A stretch of DNA of 23,644 nt, taken from positions 1 through 23,644 of IMG/VR virus record IMGVR_UViG_3300045996_000993; one strand, written 5' to 3'. Shown here piece after piece: positions 16,646 through 23,075 of the stretch. This stretch comes from a virus. Below the pieces are notes generated by a model. It did not search any database. It was given only the letters and a program-made list of their open reading frames with translations, and was not told the DNA's origin. A program made the position numbers and the translations under genes. Position 1 is the first letter of the stretch. Every line of letters begins with the position of its first letter.

Positions 16646-16931
16646 GTTGCACGCCTTGCATTCTCAATGCGGCGTAGGCCAGGAATGAGAAGTTGGCCTG
16701 ATCCGCTAGTTCTATCAGCGAGTTTTCGTCGAACTTGTCGACTATCAGCTGCTCTTCAAACTCCGTAATCTCGCAGCGGAGTAGATCCATGATGGAGGGG
16801 AGGGATTCTTTGGTCGGCGTCTCCTTGTGAGAGTTCTTGTCCAGCTTCATGATCATGGTTCTGAAGAATCCATGCAACATGTCCTCGTACATCTTCAATG
16901 ACGGCGGAACATTAACTACCATTAGAGTCAT
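16608..16931 (-). CDS. MazG-like nucleotide pyrophosphohydrolase (candidate MazZ)
   Basis: A 107-residue all-helical protein. It contains the MazG signature ExxE-(16)-ExxD as EITE (54-57) and ELAD (74-77), followed by N80, within LLRCEITEFEEQLIV and LIELADQANFSFLAYAALR. These acidic residues bind the Mg ions in MazG-type all-alpha NTP pyrophosphatases. In aminoadenine phages the MazG homologue MazZ turns dGTP into dGMP, the substrate of PurZ. The gene directly follows purZ with a 20-base overlap, and GAGGA lies eight bases before ATG 16931, so the two are probably co-translated. Substrate specificity for dGTP is inference. A general phage MazG-like protein is the alternative. Confidence 0.68.
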   Translation of the reverse strand: MTLMVVNVPPSLKMYEDMLHGFFRTMIMKLDKNSHKETPTKESLPSIMDLLRCEITEFEEQLIVDKFDENSLIELADQANFSFLAYAALRMQGVQHEQDKESYSAAK

Positions 16932-17976
16932 AAATCATGTCCTCCTCTCTGCGCACATCGTTTATGGTTGGACCGAATGACATTAAGATTTCGAACCTCA
17001 TATTCGCTCGATGCCCAAACTCTTTTATATCGTCCAACAAGGACCGCTGGTCGGTTCTGGACAGATAATCCATGTGGCTGATAAACACTATATCGGGGTG
17101 ATTGGCGTGGCAGGCATCGCTGAATTGATCCATGGAGAATGTGGCAACGCGCCGCACCCGCTTCGTGACCGTGGTCAGCTCGGGTTCCCTGTCAAGGCTG
17201 TCCCAATCTGTCTCCACTTGGTCATTGTACCAATCCCCACTGGAATACCCGTCCACGTTACCCACCCGAATTGGATATGTTCGGATGGCCATGTAAGTAC
17301 GCATCAAATGGGCAGGAGCGATGCGAGCGTCGGCCAATCCTTGCATCACGGTGCATTCGCGGCTGGTGACTTTGGGGTAAAAGTGAGAGTTGATCCCCAA
17401 GCTGAACCCCTGCGCGACTTCCATAAAATAGGCGTTGCGCTCCGGTTTCAGCCGGTGATCTTGTATTACTACATTGGGCGCGACGTTGCCAAGCGATCTT
17501 CTAGCAATCGCGGATGGTACTCGCATTACCTTGCGGGCCAACGCGGCTCCGGTTCCGCTCCGGGTCCCAGCTACTTCTGCTATAGAACCAGACTCTTCGG
17601 CCTTTTTGTCCTCGTCCGTCACGATGGCTGCATTGGGGTGCACAAAGATGGGTATATTGGGAAACTCGTCAGCTTCTTGCCTAAGAACCTCGCGGTCAAT
17701 CACCGCGCCAGCCGACAGGTACGTTCGCATCCGAATGTTGTGGAGCGAAAGATGGACACTGAAGGTAGGCAGCTGCTTCAGCACTATCTTCCGCCCCTCG
17801 AAATAGGAAGTGTGTCCGCTGTTCGGGCCGCCGCTGTAAATCGCGCCGCCAAAATACTGTACATTGTCCCGCTTGGTCACTTGCTCGGCCAAGTAGGAAC
17901 TCAGAAGTCCCTTTCCAGTCGAGCCAAATTGACCATCCACGACGCAATGCACGCCACGGGGTCTGAACAGCTGCAT
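16912..17976 (-). CDS. purZ: PurZ: N6-succino-2-amino-2'-deoxyadenylate synthase (PurA homologue)
   Basis: A 354-residue protein, shorter than PurA (about 430). The P-loop at residues 18-23 is GSTGKG, where PurA has GDEGKG, so the catalytic base Asp13 (E. coli numbering) is Ser19. This replacement is the known mark of PurZ. PurA features that are kept include GGPNSGHT (H55), GTRSGTGAAL, EVAQGFSL, then YPKVTS, and TVTKRVRRV. PurZ condenses dGMP with aspartate using ATP or dATP, and host PurB then yields 2-amino-dAMP (dZMP). ATG 17976 is supported by GAGG six bases upstream and lies one base after the previous stop. The longer frame to 18084 overlaps that gene and was rejected. Confidence 0.92.
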   Translation of the reverse strand: MQLFRPRGVHCVVDGQFGSTGKGLLSSYLAEQVTKRDNVQYFGGAIYSGGPNSGHTSYFEGRKIVLKQLPTFSVHLSLHNIRMRTYLSAGAVIDREVLRQEADEFPNIPIFVHPNAAIVTDEDKKAEESGSIAEVAGTRSGTGAALARKVMRVPSAIARRSLGNVAPNVVIQDHRLKPERNAYFMEVAQGFSLGINSHFYPKVTSRECTVMQGLADARIAPAHLMRTYMAIRTYPIRVGNVDGYSSGDWYNDQVETDWDSLDREPELTTVTKRVRRVATFSMDQFSDACHANHPDIVFISHMDYLSRTDQRSLLDDIKEFGHRANMRFEILMSFGPTINDVRREEDMIYDSNGS

Positions 17977-17977
17977 G

Positions 17978-18292
17978 TTATTCCTCTTGTTGTATCTGCA
18001 CGGGGGTAAGCATCGCAGCGAGCGCGATGTAACCAGCTGCATCTGTGTAGTTGTCAGGCGAATAACCATAGACCGACCGGGCAATCTTCACCATAGTCAT
18101 CATTTGGGCTACGTCGTAGGGGCGCAACTTTTCTTCTCTCCGCATGGTGTAAGCATGGGCTATGTAGTTACTCCACATTTCGGCGATCATACGGAACGAA
18201 TCTTCGGTGTGGCCGTGTTGTCTGTGCCGTTCTCGAATTGTGTGGCTAGCTTCCGCCAGGACGTTTTCCGAGATAGTGAGGGGATCTGTCAT
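17978..18292 (-). CDS. DUF6378-like all-alpha protein (MazG-superfamily candidate)
   Basis: A 104-residue protein. The pattern E14-A, HGHTEDSF (26-33), AEMWSNYI, DVAQMMTMVKIAR (60-72) and DNYTDAAGYIALA (81-92) matches the small phage family I know as DUF6378. That family is considered related to all-alpha NTP pyrophosphatases, with conserved Glu, Lys and Asp residues lining the site. ATG 18292 overlaps the upstream TGA (ATGA), with AAGGAC in front. The stop is one base from the purZ ATG. It is a second candidate for the dGTP-to-dGMP step feeding PurZ, or another nucleotide-pool enzyme. The family link is from memory. Confidence 0.68.
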   Translation of the reverse strand: MTDPLTISENVLAEASHTIRERHRQHGHTEDSFRMIAEMWSNYIAHAYTMRREEKLRPYDVAQMMTMVKIARSVYGYSPDNYTDAAGYIALAAMLTPVQIQQEE

Positions 18293-18687
18293 TTTAGTCC
18301 TTTTATTGAGTAGTAGTACAACACCAATTGACGGTAGAACGGGGCCTCCGTGGTTGTAACCGAGAAGCACTCGGTGCGTTGGATCTTGGATTGGGGCTTG
18401 TGGAAGTAGAATATTCCGTCCTTGTAGCCAATCATGACAGGGATAACGTGGCCCCCGTCCTTTGCTACTTCGGATATTCGGTGCAGCTCGACTGCTTGTC
18501 TCGGCGTCGGTCCAAACATGTCGTGCTGGATGATCTTCACTTCGGCACAAAATACCGGCAGCCCGACCGGGATGAGAATCATGTCGAAAATACCCACGGC
18601 ATATTGGTCTTCGATGCGGCGGGCATAACCCCCGTGCTCCTTCATCGAATTGACTATGTACCGCTTGACGTTGGACTCAGACTTCAT
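18289..18687 (-). CDS. VRR-NUC-type PD-(D/E)xK nuclease
   Basis: A 132-residue protein. The core is GIFDMILIPVGLPVFCAEVK with D35, E49 and K51 forming D-(13)-ExK, then PTPRQAVELHRI with Q64, as in VRR-NUC domains of phages. Such stand-alone domains cut branched DNA (Holliday-junction-like) and need a divalent metal. The start ATG 18687 overlaps the TGA of the upstream gene, and the end overlaps the DUF6378-like start, so the three are probably one mRNA. The longer frame to 18792 overlaps the upstream gene and was not used. The probable role is recombination or processing of replication intermediates. Confidence 0.82.
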   Translation of the reverse strand: MKSESNVKRYIVNSMKEHGGYARRIEDQYAVGIFDMILIPVGLPVFCAEVKIIQHDMFGPTPRQAVELHRISEVAKDGGHVIPVMIGYKDGIFYFHKPQSKIQRTECFSVTTTEAPFYRQLVLYYYSIKGLK

Positions 18688-18899
18688 TCCACCACACCGG
18701 CCTGTCTTGCCCACCATTGCGTAACCACGAACTGACGGTTTCCGTGTTCGTCCGGTTCGCCCATAGCGACAGTCTGTGACTTGGGCAACCACACCTCTTC
18801 CTTCGGCCCCATCGTGGGGTGGATAAGGTAGGCTTTGGCCGTCGTGACCTCAACTTTCGCCTCGAGTTCAACTGTAGGGTCTCCATCCCTGTATGGCAT
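18684..18899 (-). CDS. 71-residue small conserved phage protein
   Basis: ATG 18899 to TGA 18684. It contains VELEAKVEVTTAKAYLI, GPKEEVWLPKSQ, GNRQFVVTQWWARQAG. The KAYLI-x-EVWLPKSQ pattern and the closing V-x-WWA-x-QAG recur in small proteins of phage replication regions, often beside nucleases. Their function is unknown. The ATG overlaps the -10 box of the promoter just upstream (18898-18903), so either the mRNA comes from an earlier start or initiation differs; the N-terminus is therefore uncertain. It is translationally coupled to the VRR-NUC gene. The overlapping frame starting at 18919 is Arg-rich and looks like a shadow. Confidence 0.65.
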   Translation of the reverse strand: MPYRDGDPTVELEAKVEVTTAKAYLIHPTMGPKEEVWLPKSQTVAMGEPDEHGNRQFVVTQWWARQAGVVE

Positions 18900-18950
18900 C
18901 GTACCACGCCCCCGTCCACCTGTCAAGGTGTCTTTCTATTGTTCTGAATA
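18898..18950 (-). promoter_or_regulatory. Sigma70-type promoter A with conserved upstream element
   Basis: On the - strand: -35 TTGACA (18926-18921), a 17-base spacer ending in TGG (extended -10), and -10 TACGAT (18903-18898). The upstream stretch to about 18950 shares AAAGA and a TCAGAA/TCTGAA-like element with the other two copies. It sits directly after an intrinsic terminator. Its -10 overlaps the start codon of the 71-residue gene. Confidence 0.7.
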
Positions 18951-18980
18951 CGAAAAAAGGCAGTACCTTTCGATACTGCC
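18951..18980 (-). terminator. Intrinsic terminator after the PEP-CTERM gene
   Basis: On the - strand, stem GGCAGTA (18980-18974) pairs with TACTGCC (18965-18959) across an 8-base loop, and TTTTTT follows at 18958-18953. It begins seven bases past the stop of the exported-protein gene and ends the polymerase unit. Promoter A follows at once. Confidence 0.88.
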
Positions 18981-18987
18981 CTAGGTC

Positions 18988-19533
18988 TTACGCACGCCTG
19001 CGACGACGTGCAAACCAAGCGAGGCCGAGCGCCCCGAGAGGAACAGCCAATGCCATACCGGGAACTGGCACTAAGCTCGCGGTGGTTAGATTGCCGCCGT
19101 AACCTGCAGTTCCGCCGCCGATGCCGCTAATCGTTAGATAATATCTGCCGGGGGCCAAGGTGGCGCTTCCGGCAAGGATTTGGCACCCGGTTGGATTTTG
19201 CTGGCAAGGCACCGCTTGCACTGCGGTATTTTGCTCGAAGTCATCCGCATCGCCTAGAACTGCTCCAACCTGCCGCCACAACTGTCCGGTGAAGTTGGTG
19301 ATGAAGTCAGAGGGCGCCGTGTAGACATTAGTAGCGCTTGCGTATGTCACACTTAGCGGACCACCACCAACGATTTGGAAGGAGTAAAAGTCGGCGAATA
19401 GTCCCCCTCCAACACTGTTATTGAAGTTGCCAGTCGAAGACACTGGGTTGATGCCCAGATCTCGAATTAGAGCAGCCTGCGCGGGTAGAACCAACGCCGC
19501 GAGTGCGACGGTGGCAAGTAGCATCTTTTTCAT
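18988..19533 (-). CDS. Exported FxDxF-like PEP-CTERM-type protein
   Basis: A 181-residue protein. Residues 1-20 are a classic signal peptide (MKKMLLATVALAALVLPAQA). F46-D48-Y50-F52 (FADFYSF) resembles the FxDxF motif. Residues 127-150 (LAPGRYYLTISGIGG, then YGGNL) match the C-terminal half of that family. Residues 155-181 are the sorting tail: VPVPG, a hydrophobic segment to 175, then RRRRRA. In bacteria such proteins are processed by exosortases and sent to the cell surface. C110 and C117 could form a disulfide. ATG 19533 lies two bases after the polymerase stop, with GAGG in that gene's last codons, and a terminator follows. This location is unusual for a phage. Confidence 0.82.
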   Translation of the reverse strand: MKKMLLATVALAALVLPAQAALIRDLGINPVSSTGNFNNSVGGGLFADFYSFQIVGGGPLSVTYASATNVYTAPSDFITNFTGQLWRQVGAVLGDADDFEQNTAVQAVPCQQNPTGCQILAGSATLAPGRYYLTISGIGGGTAGYGGNLTTASLVPVPGMALAVPLGALGLAWFARRRRRA

Positions 19534-19535
19534 TT

Positions 19536-21329
19536 TTAATCCTCATACTTGTCTAGCTTCTCACCATAAGAAGCCCTCGCCCAATTTGCACCACTACCAA
19601 GCCCGAACGGAATGGGCACCGCCAGTTCGAGTTCCTCCGCGACGTGTTCGATGGCGTGAATCAAGTCGCTAACATCGTGTCCTGGGTTCCGTTGCCACAG
19701 CAAGCTATCGTGAATGGTAAGCAGGACCTGTAAGTCATTGGGGTAGGCGTCCTCATATTTACACGCGGCGAGCAGGCACATCTTCAGGTGTTCCCCGCCC
19801 ACGTTCTGGATGATGCGCGATACAGCTCTATAGGCGAACTGTGGATTATCGCAGTAGGCCCGCCGCCCAAGGAGGGTCTTGACATAGCCCCTCCTCTTAA
19901 ATACCTGGACCGCCGTGTCCTGAAACACCTTGATATCTGGGAAGGCGTCAGTTAGAAAAGTCTTGTGGGCAGCCCGCGCCTTTTCCAGGGGCCAACGCAT
20001 GTGCCCCGCCAAGGTGGGTGGAGACATCATAGTTAGCATTCCCATCGACATTCGCTTGGCGGTGTCGCGGTCTAAGTTGAGGATGTCGGACGCTCTGTCA
20101 TGAATATCCATAGTTCCACGTCGGTATCCTTCGACGAGGATGGGGTCGCCTGAATAATGAGTGAAGAGTCTTGGCTCTTGTTGTTTAGCATCAGCCTCCT
20201 CGATGGCGAATCCTTCGTCAGGAACAACAAGCCTTCGAACCACTCGGCCAACCTCAATATTCCTTTTTGGGAAAGCTTGTAGGTTAGGCTCTGAACAGGA
20301 AAACCTGACGCCTGCCACTCCGTAATCATCTGATTTAGACTGATTAAGGATTGGGTGGACCCTTCCTTTGATGTTGTGGGTGTCGATGAGGGGGGTAATG
20401 AAGCTGTCTCTTGCTTTTTCGAGCCGCCTGACTGCCAGTATGGCTTGCCCGATTTCGTTGGTTTCGAGCCACTTTTCGGTGAACGAGAATGCGCCCCCGT
20501 CCGTTTTGGCGAACCTTTCTTCGGTGTATCCGTTGGCACGGTATAATCCCTCCACTGCTTTGGGTGAACGAACGTTGAAGCCAGGCACGAATACCTTGCT
20601 GGCCTCTGCGATGGCCGCCGCGACGTCCGGAATTATCCGCTCTGCGTATTCGGGATCGATTCGTAATCCCCGACCATGAATCCGTGCAACGTATGGCAAG
20701 AGATCGCACTCCAATTGCCATGGTTTCCGCAACCCGTCTCCATCGAGGATGGGTTGTTGTTTCGCCCACAATTCCAGCGTAGATATACCATCGCCCGTGG
20801 CGTAGTCGACAACGAGGGGGTGATCTCCTTCAATCCGCCAGAAATTACCGATCTGTTTTCGGTCGGGTAGTCCACCAAACCTACGGGCAATCTCAGCGTA
20901 TAGATCGGACCCGCGCTTAGGTGTAACACCGCGACGCAGACATGAATCATCGAGGCCGTATCCTTGCGTTATGTCGCTGATGATCGCTTCATTGATCATC
21001 GTATCTTCTAGCGGGCTAGTAAGCCTAACACCATGCCTAAGGCAAATACGCAAATCAAAGCCCAAATTATGACCAACAGTTCTAAACGATTGTCTTCCAC
21101 GGTCCCGAAAATTTCGACCAAGTTCCGCTTCAAATTGTTCCACATTGGGGATATTGCCTCCTGCCTCGTGGCGGACTGGCACGTATATTGAATACTCGTC
21201 ATTCGTGATGACGTAACCGCAGATCCTATCCTTCACCGTCAACCCGGTGGTTTCAGTATCAAATGCGATTGGCTTAGGGCAGCTGCGAACGATGTCGAGC
21301 GCCAACTGTGGGTCTACTAGTTGTTTCAT
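19536..21329 (-). CDS. dpoZ: Family A DNA polymerase with 3'-5' exonuclease (DpoZ-like)
   Basis: A 597-residue protein. The exonuclease domain has DTE (D24, E26), HNLGFD (N88, D92) and YATGD (Y176, D180). The polymerase domain has motif A around D380 (EADAKQQEPRLF), motif B around K425 (AKRMSMGMLTMMS) and motif C IHDSLLW (D541). Motif B differs from Pol I: the Phe762 position is Met429 and Tyr766 is Thr433. In motif C, Ser replaces the usual Glu. ATG 21329 overlaps the HNH stop (ATGA). With purZ nearby, this is probably the DpoZ polymerase associated with aminoadenine phages. The Z preference itself is inferred, not read from sequence. Confidence 0.85.
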   Translation of the reverse strand: MKQLVDPQLALDIVRSCPKPIAFDTETTGLTVKDRICGYVITNDEYSIYVPVRHEAGGNIPNVEQFEAELGRNFRDRGRQSFRTVGHNLGFDLRICLRHGVRLTSPLEDTMINEAIISDITQGYGLDDSCLRRGVTPKRGSDLYAEIARRFGGLPDRKQIGNFWRIEGDHPLVVDYATGDGISTLELWAKQQPILDGDGLRKPWQLECDLLPYVARIHGRGLRIDPEYAERIIPDVAAAIAEASKVFVPGFNVRSPKAVEGLYRANGYTEERFAKTDGGAFSFTEKWLETNEIGQAILAVRRLEKARDSFITPLIDTHNIKGRVHPILNQSKSDDYGVAGVRFSCSEPNLQAFPKRNIEVGRVVRRLVVPDEGFAIEEADAKQQEPRLFTHYSGDPILVEGYRRGTMDIHDRASDILNLDRDTAKRMSMGMLTMMSPPTLAGHMRWPLEKARAAHKTFLTDAFPDIKVFQDTAVQVFKRRGYVKTLLGRRAYCDNPQFAYRAVSRIIQNVGGEHLKMCLLAACKYEDAYPNDLQVLLTIHDSLLWQRNPGHDVSDLIHAIEHVAEELELAVPIPFGLGSGANWARASYGEKLDKYED

Positions 21330-21598
21330 TCCGTATAGTGCCGTATTATATGGCAATTGGCGCACAGAACGTCACATTGGGACATGTATTTGAGTAGTGT
21401 CTTCCAACTACTTGTCCTAACCATGTGCGGGACCCTTACTTTCTTGCCATTAGGAAGTTTTTTGATGCTATCGGGGTCCTTATGGTGGAATTGCAGCACC
21501 CGGTGATCCCGGATGCCACAATCCATGCACAACAGAGTTTTCTTGTACTCCGTGAATTGTATCGCTCTGTTGCGTCTATTTGCCTTGTAGTCGTACAC
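21326..21598 (-). CDS. HNH endonuclease
   Basis: A 90-residue protein from GTG 21598, which overlaps the upstream TAG. Zinc ligands are C24-C27 (CMDC) and C79-C82 (CANC). The HNH core is H38-H39 (FHHKDPDS), N81 and H83/H87 (NCHIIRH). This is a minimal stand-alone HNH domain of the size of free-standing homing or packaging-associated nucleases. It overlaps genes on both sides, including the polymerase start, so it is either long resident or coupled to the unit. Possible roles are a homing endonuclease or a replication nuclease; the sequence does not separate these. Confidence 0.82.
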   Translation of the reverse strand: MYDYKANRRNRAIQFTEYKKTLLCMDCGIRDHRVLQFHHKDPDSIKKLPNGKKVRVPHMVRTSSWKTLLKYMSQCDVLCANCHIIRHYTE

Positions 21599-22419
21599 TA
21601 GAACTTACCAGCTACCTTTTCATCAATATTCTTGGGGTTGGCCTTATCGAATACTGGTTCATCCTCAGCTTCGTCATTGGCCACCCATCCTCCCTTGCCG
21701 AACTGTTCGTACAAGGCACTGGCGTATGTTGCCTGCTGTTGATCCGCAAATCCTTGCCCAGTGTACGTGAAATTAAAGTATGGACCTTCAGCTCCGCGTT
21801 GCTGGACTGTACCAATCTCATATACTTGACAATAGTGCGGCACCGGTTTAGAATCAATCCTGGACAGCAATTGCTGCATTGGTTTAATACTAGACCGGGT
21901 ATTGATTATTATAGATGGGCTGAGTTCCGGGTAGTCCACTAGAAGCCACATCATATTATAGGTGAGGCTCGCTGCCGGGGGCGAATTGGGGTCCCCCGGA
22001 ATACTGGTCCCGAATTGGTCGAGGCCGGACTCCGCCACCGTGTTCCGCGTGCGGTAGGTCACCTGTTGTGGGGACCCCTTTGGCTTCACCGTGAACTCCG
22101 CATTCGGCGGATCCCAATGAATGCCGTCCATCGCGCGAGCAAGGATTCCTCGATCATCGCTTCGGGGTGCCCACAGGATGAATGACTTGCGGATCACGAT
22201 TGGGATCGCCTTGAGTGACGGCCCCAGGTTCTCCTGCGCGATGGTGTGCCAGAACTGGCCCGCCTTGGCGCTGTCGAATGACTCCAATTCCGGGCTGATC
22301 GCTTGGATCAGCTTGATCCTCGGGATTATGCGATCCGAGGAGTCGACGTTTCCGATGCTGGCCTTCTTATATTGGGCTAGATGGGATGGCAGCCCTTGCG
22401 TCGTGGTGATATCGCTCAT
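21598..22419 (-). CDS. Conserved phage replication-region protein (possible ssDNA-binding)
   Basis: A 273-residue protein. ATG 22419 overlaps the upstream TAA (TAATG), with AAGGTG six bases before it; the longer frame to 22581 overlaps the preceding gene and was rejected. Recognisable segments are RIIPRIKLIQAISPELESF, AGQFWHTIA, LKAIPIVIRKSFILWAPRSD and an acidic C-terminal tail (NDEAEDEPVFD). This layout is known from proteins next to phage polymerase genes, and the acidic tail recalls ssDNA-binding proteins. I see no OB-fold signature I could defend, so the function remains unproven. Confidence 0.65.
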   Translation of the reverse strand: MSDITTTQGLPSHLAQYKKASIGNVDSSDRIIPRIKLIQAISPELESFDSAKAGQFWHTIAQENLGPSLKAIPIVIRKSFILWAPRSDDRGILARAMDGIHWDPPNAEFTVKPKGSPQQVTYRTRNTVAESGLDQFGTSIPGDPNSPPAASLTYNMMWLLVDYPELSPSIIINTRSSIKPMQQLLSRIDSKPVPHYCQVYEIGTVQQRGAEGPYFNFTYTGQGFADQQQATYASALYEQFGKGGWVANDEAEDEPVFDKANPKNIDEKVAGKF

Positions 22420-22910
22420 TATTTCACCTTGGTGATGCTTGTGTACGTCATGACGTTCGTTGTGAAGGTTGGGGCTGGCAGTTCCGTGCCTTCCTCGCCC
22501 AGTTCCTTGGCGAGTGCGCCGAGGGTCTGGGCGTTCACCGTCTCGATGATAACCCCGCCGTGTCCGTTCTTGCGGAGCCAATCAAACCCAGCTCCCTTGT
22601 CGGGCATGGTTGCAGACCAGCGCGTCCCAAGGGACACCCGGCCAACACCCTCGACGGTGATGGAGCGCACGTTGTGCTTCCGCATCACGTCGGGCACCTG
22701 CTCGCGCGAGAGCTTTTCCTCCAATTGGGTGAGGGCCTCGCGGGACTCCTTGATCAGGGCCGTTAGGGTGCGGAGATCGTTGTAATGCCGGATCACTGCA
22801 ATGTGATCGTCGCTGGAGACTACTTCATCAGTCTCGTTTCGTATGATGCCAGCCAACCAGGTCAATTCCTGACATGTGTTGCTAAGCTGCTTGATTGTCT
22901 CTTCTCTCAT
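22419..22910 (-). CDS. Conserved phage replication-region protein
   Basis: A 163-residue protein. ATG 22910 follows GAGGT closely and lies about 35 bases after the predicted start of the mRNA from promoter B. The N-terminal half is helical (coiled-coil-like LIKESREALTQLEEKLSRE). The second half has VEGVGRVSLGTRWSATMPDK and GFDWLRKNGHGGVIIETVNA, ending in MTYTSITKVK. This combination recurs in phages directly before the preceding family (the 22419 product), suggesting they work together. The domain order, coil then small alpha/beta module, suggests DNA or protein binding. The function is unknown. The first gene of the polymerase transcription unit. Confidence 0.7.
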   Translation of the reverse strand: MREETIKQLSNTCQELTWLAGIIRNETDEVVSSDDHIAVIRHYNDLRTLTALIKESREALTQLEEKLSREQVPDVMRKHNVRSITVEGVGRVSLGTRWSATMPDKGAGFDWLRKNGHGGVIIETVNAQTLGALAKELGEEGTELPAPTFTTNVMTYTSITKVK

Positions 22911-22926
22911 CACTACCTCGTTGCAC

Positions 22927-22944
22927 CGGCACTGTCGTGTGCCG
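22927..22944 (-). other. 5' leader hairpin downstream of promoter B
   Basis: CGGCAC (22944-22939 on the - strand) pairs with GTGCCG (22932-22927) around a 6-base loop, right at the predicted 5' end of the transcript. No T run follows, so it is not a terminator. It may protect the mRNA end or be coincidence. Confidence 0.4.
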
Positions 22945-22951
22945 TGGAGAT

Positions 22952-23002
22952 AGTGTACCACGCCGCCGCGCGGCTGTCAAGATATCTTTGCATATTCAGA
23001 TA
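22952..23002 (-). promoter_or_regulatory. Sigma70-type promoter B with conserved upstream element
   Basis: On the - strand: -35 TTGACA (22980-22975), a 17-base spacer ending in TGG, and -10 TACACT (22957-22952). The element ATCTGAATA lies 11 bases beyond the conserved CTTGACA, exactly as in promoter C. It drives the 22910 gene and, presumably, everything through the polymerase and the exported protein. Confidence 0.8.
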
Positions 23003-23034
23003 CAGAAAGACCCCCGGTGGCGAAACCGGGGGTC
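23003..23034 (-). terminator. Intrinsic terminator after the 23501 gene
   Basis: A 10-bp stem, GACCCCCGGT (23034-23025) with ACCGGGGGTC (23018-23009), and a 6-base loop, followed on the - strand by TTTCTG. It closes the short 23501 transcription unit, and the upstream element of promoter B begins right behind it. The T run is short, but the stem is strong. Confidence 0.8.
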
Positions 23035-23075
23035 CTGCTTACCTAATCAAACCTGCGGAGGGCCGCTCAACAGGC

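Noticed and set aside
16912-17976. Annotation as ordinary host-type adenylosuccinate synthetase PurA
   Set aside because: The catalytic Asp of PurA is replaced by Ser in the P-loop, and the protein is much shorter than PurA.
17011-18009. A 332-residue open frame on the + strand opposite purZ
   Set aside because: It is antisense to a clear PurZ protein, has no ribosome binding site of note, and its product (many His/Val/Gly runs) resembles no protein. A long shadow frame.
18988-19533. The PEP-CTERM gene as host DNA contamination or a recent host insert
   Set aside because: Its ribosome binding site is inside the polymerase stop region, it ends in the phage-style terminator followed by the repeated promoter, and no flanking repeats or mobile genes are visible.
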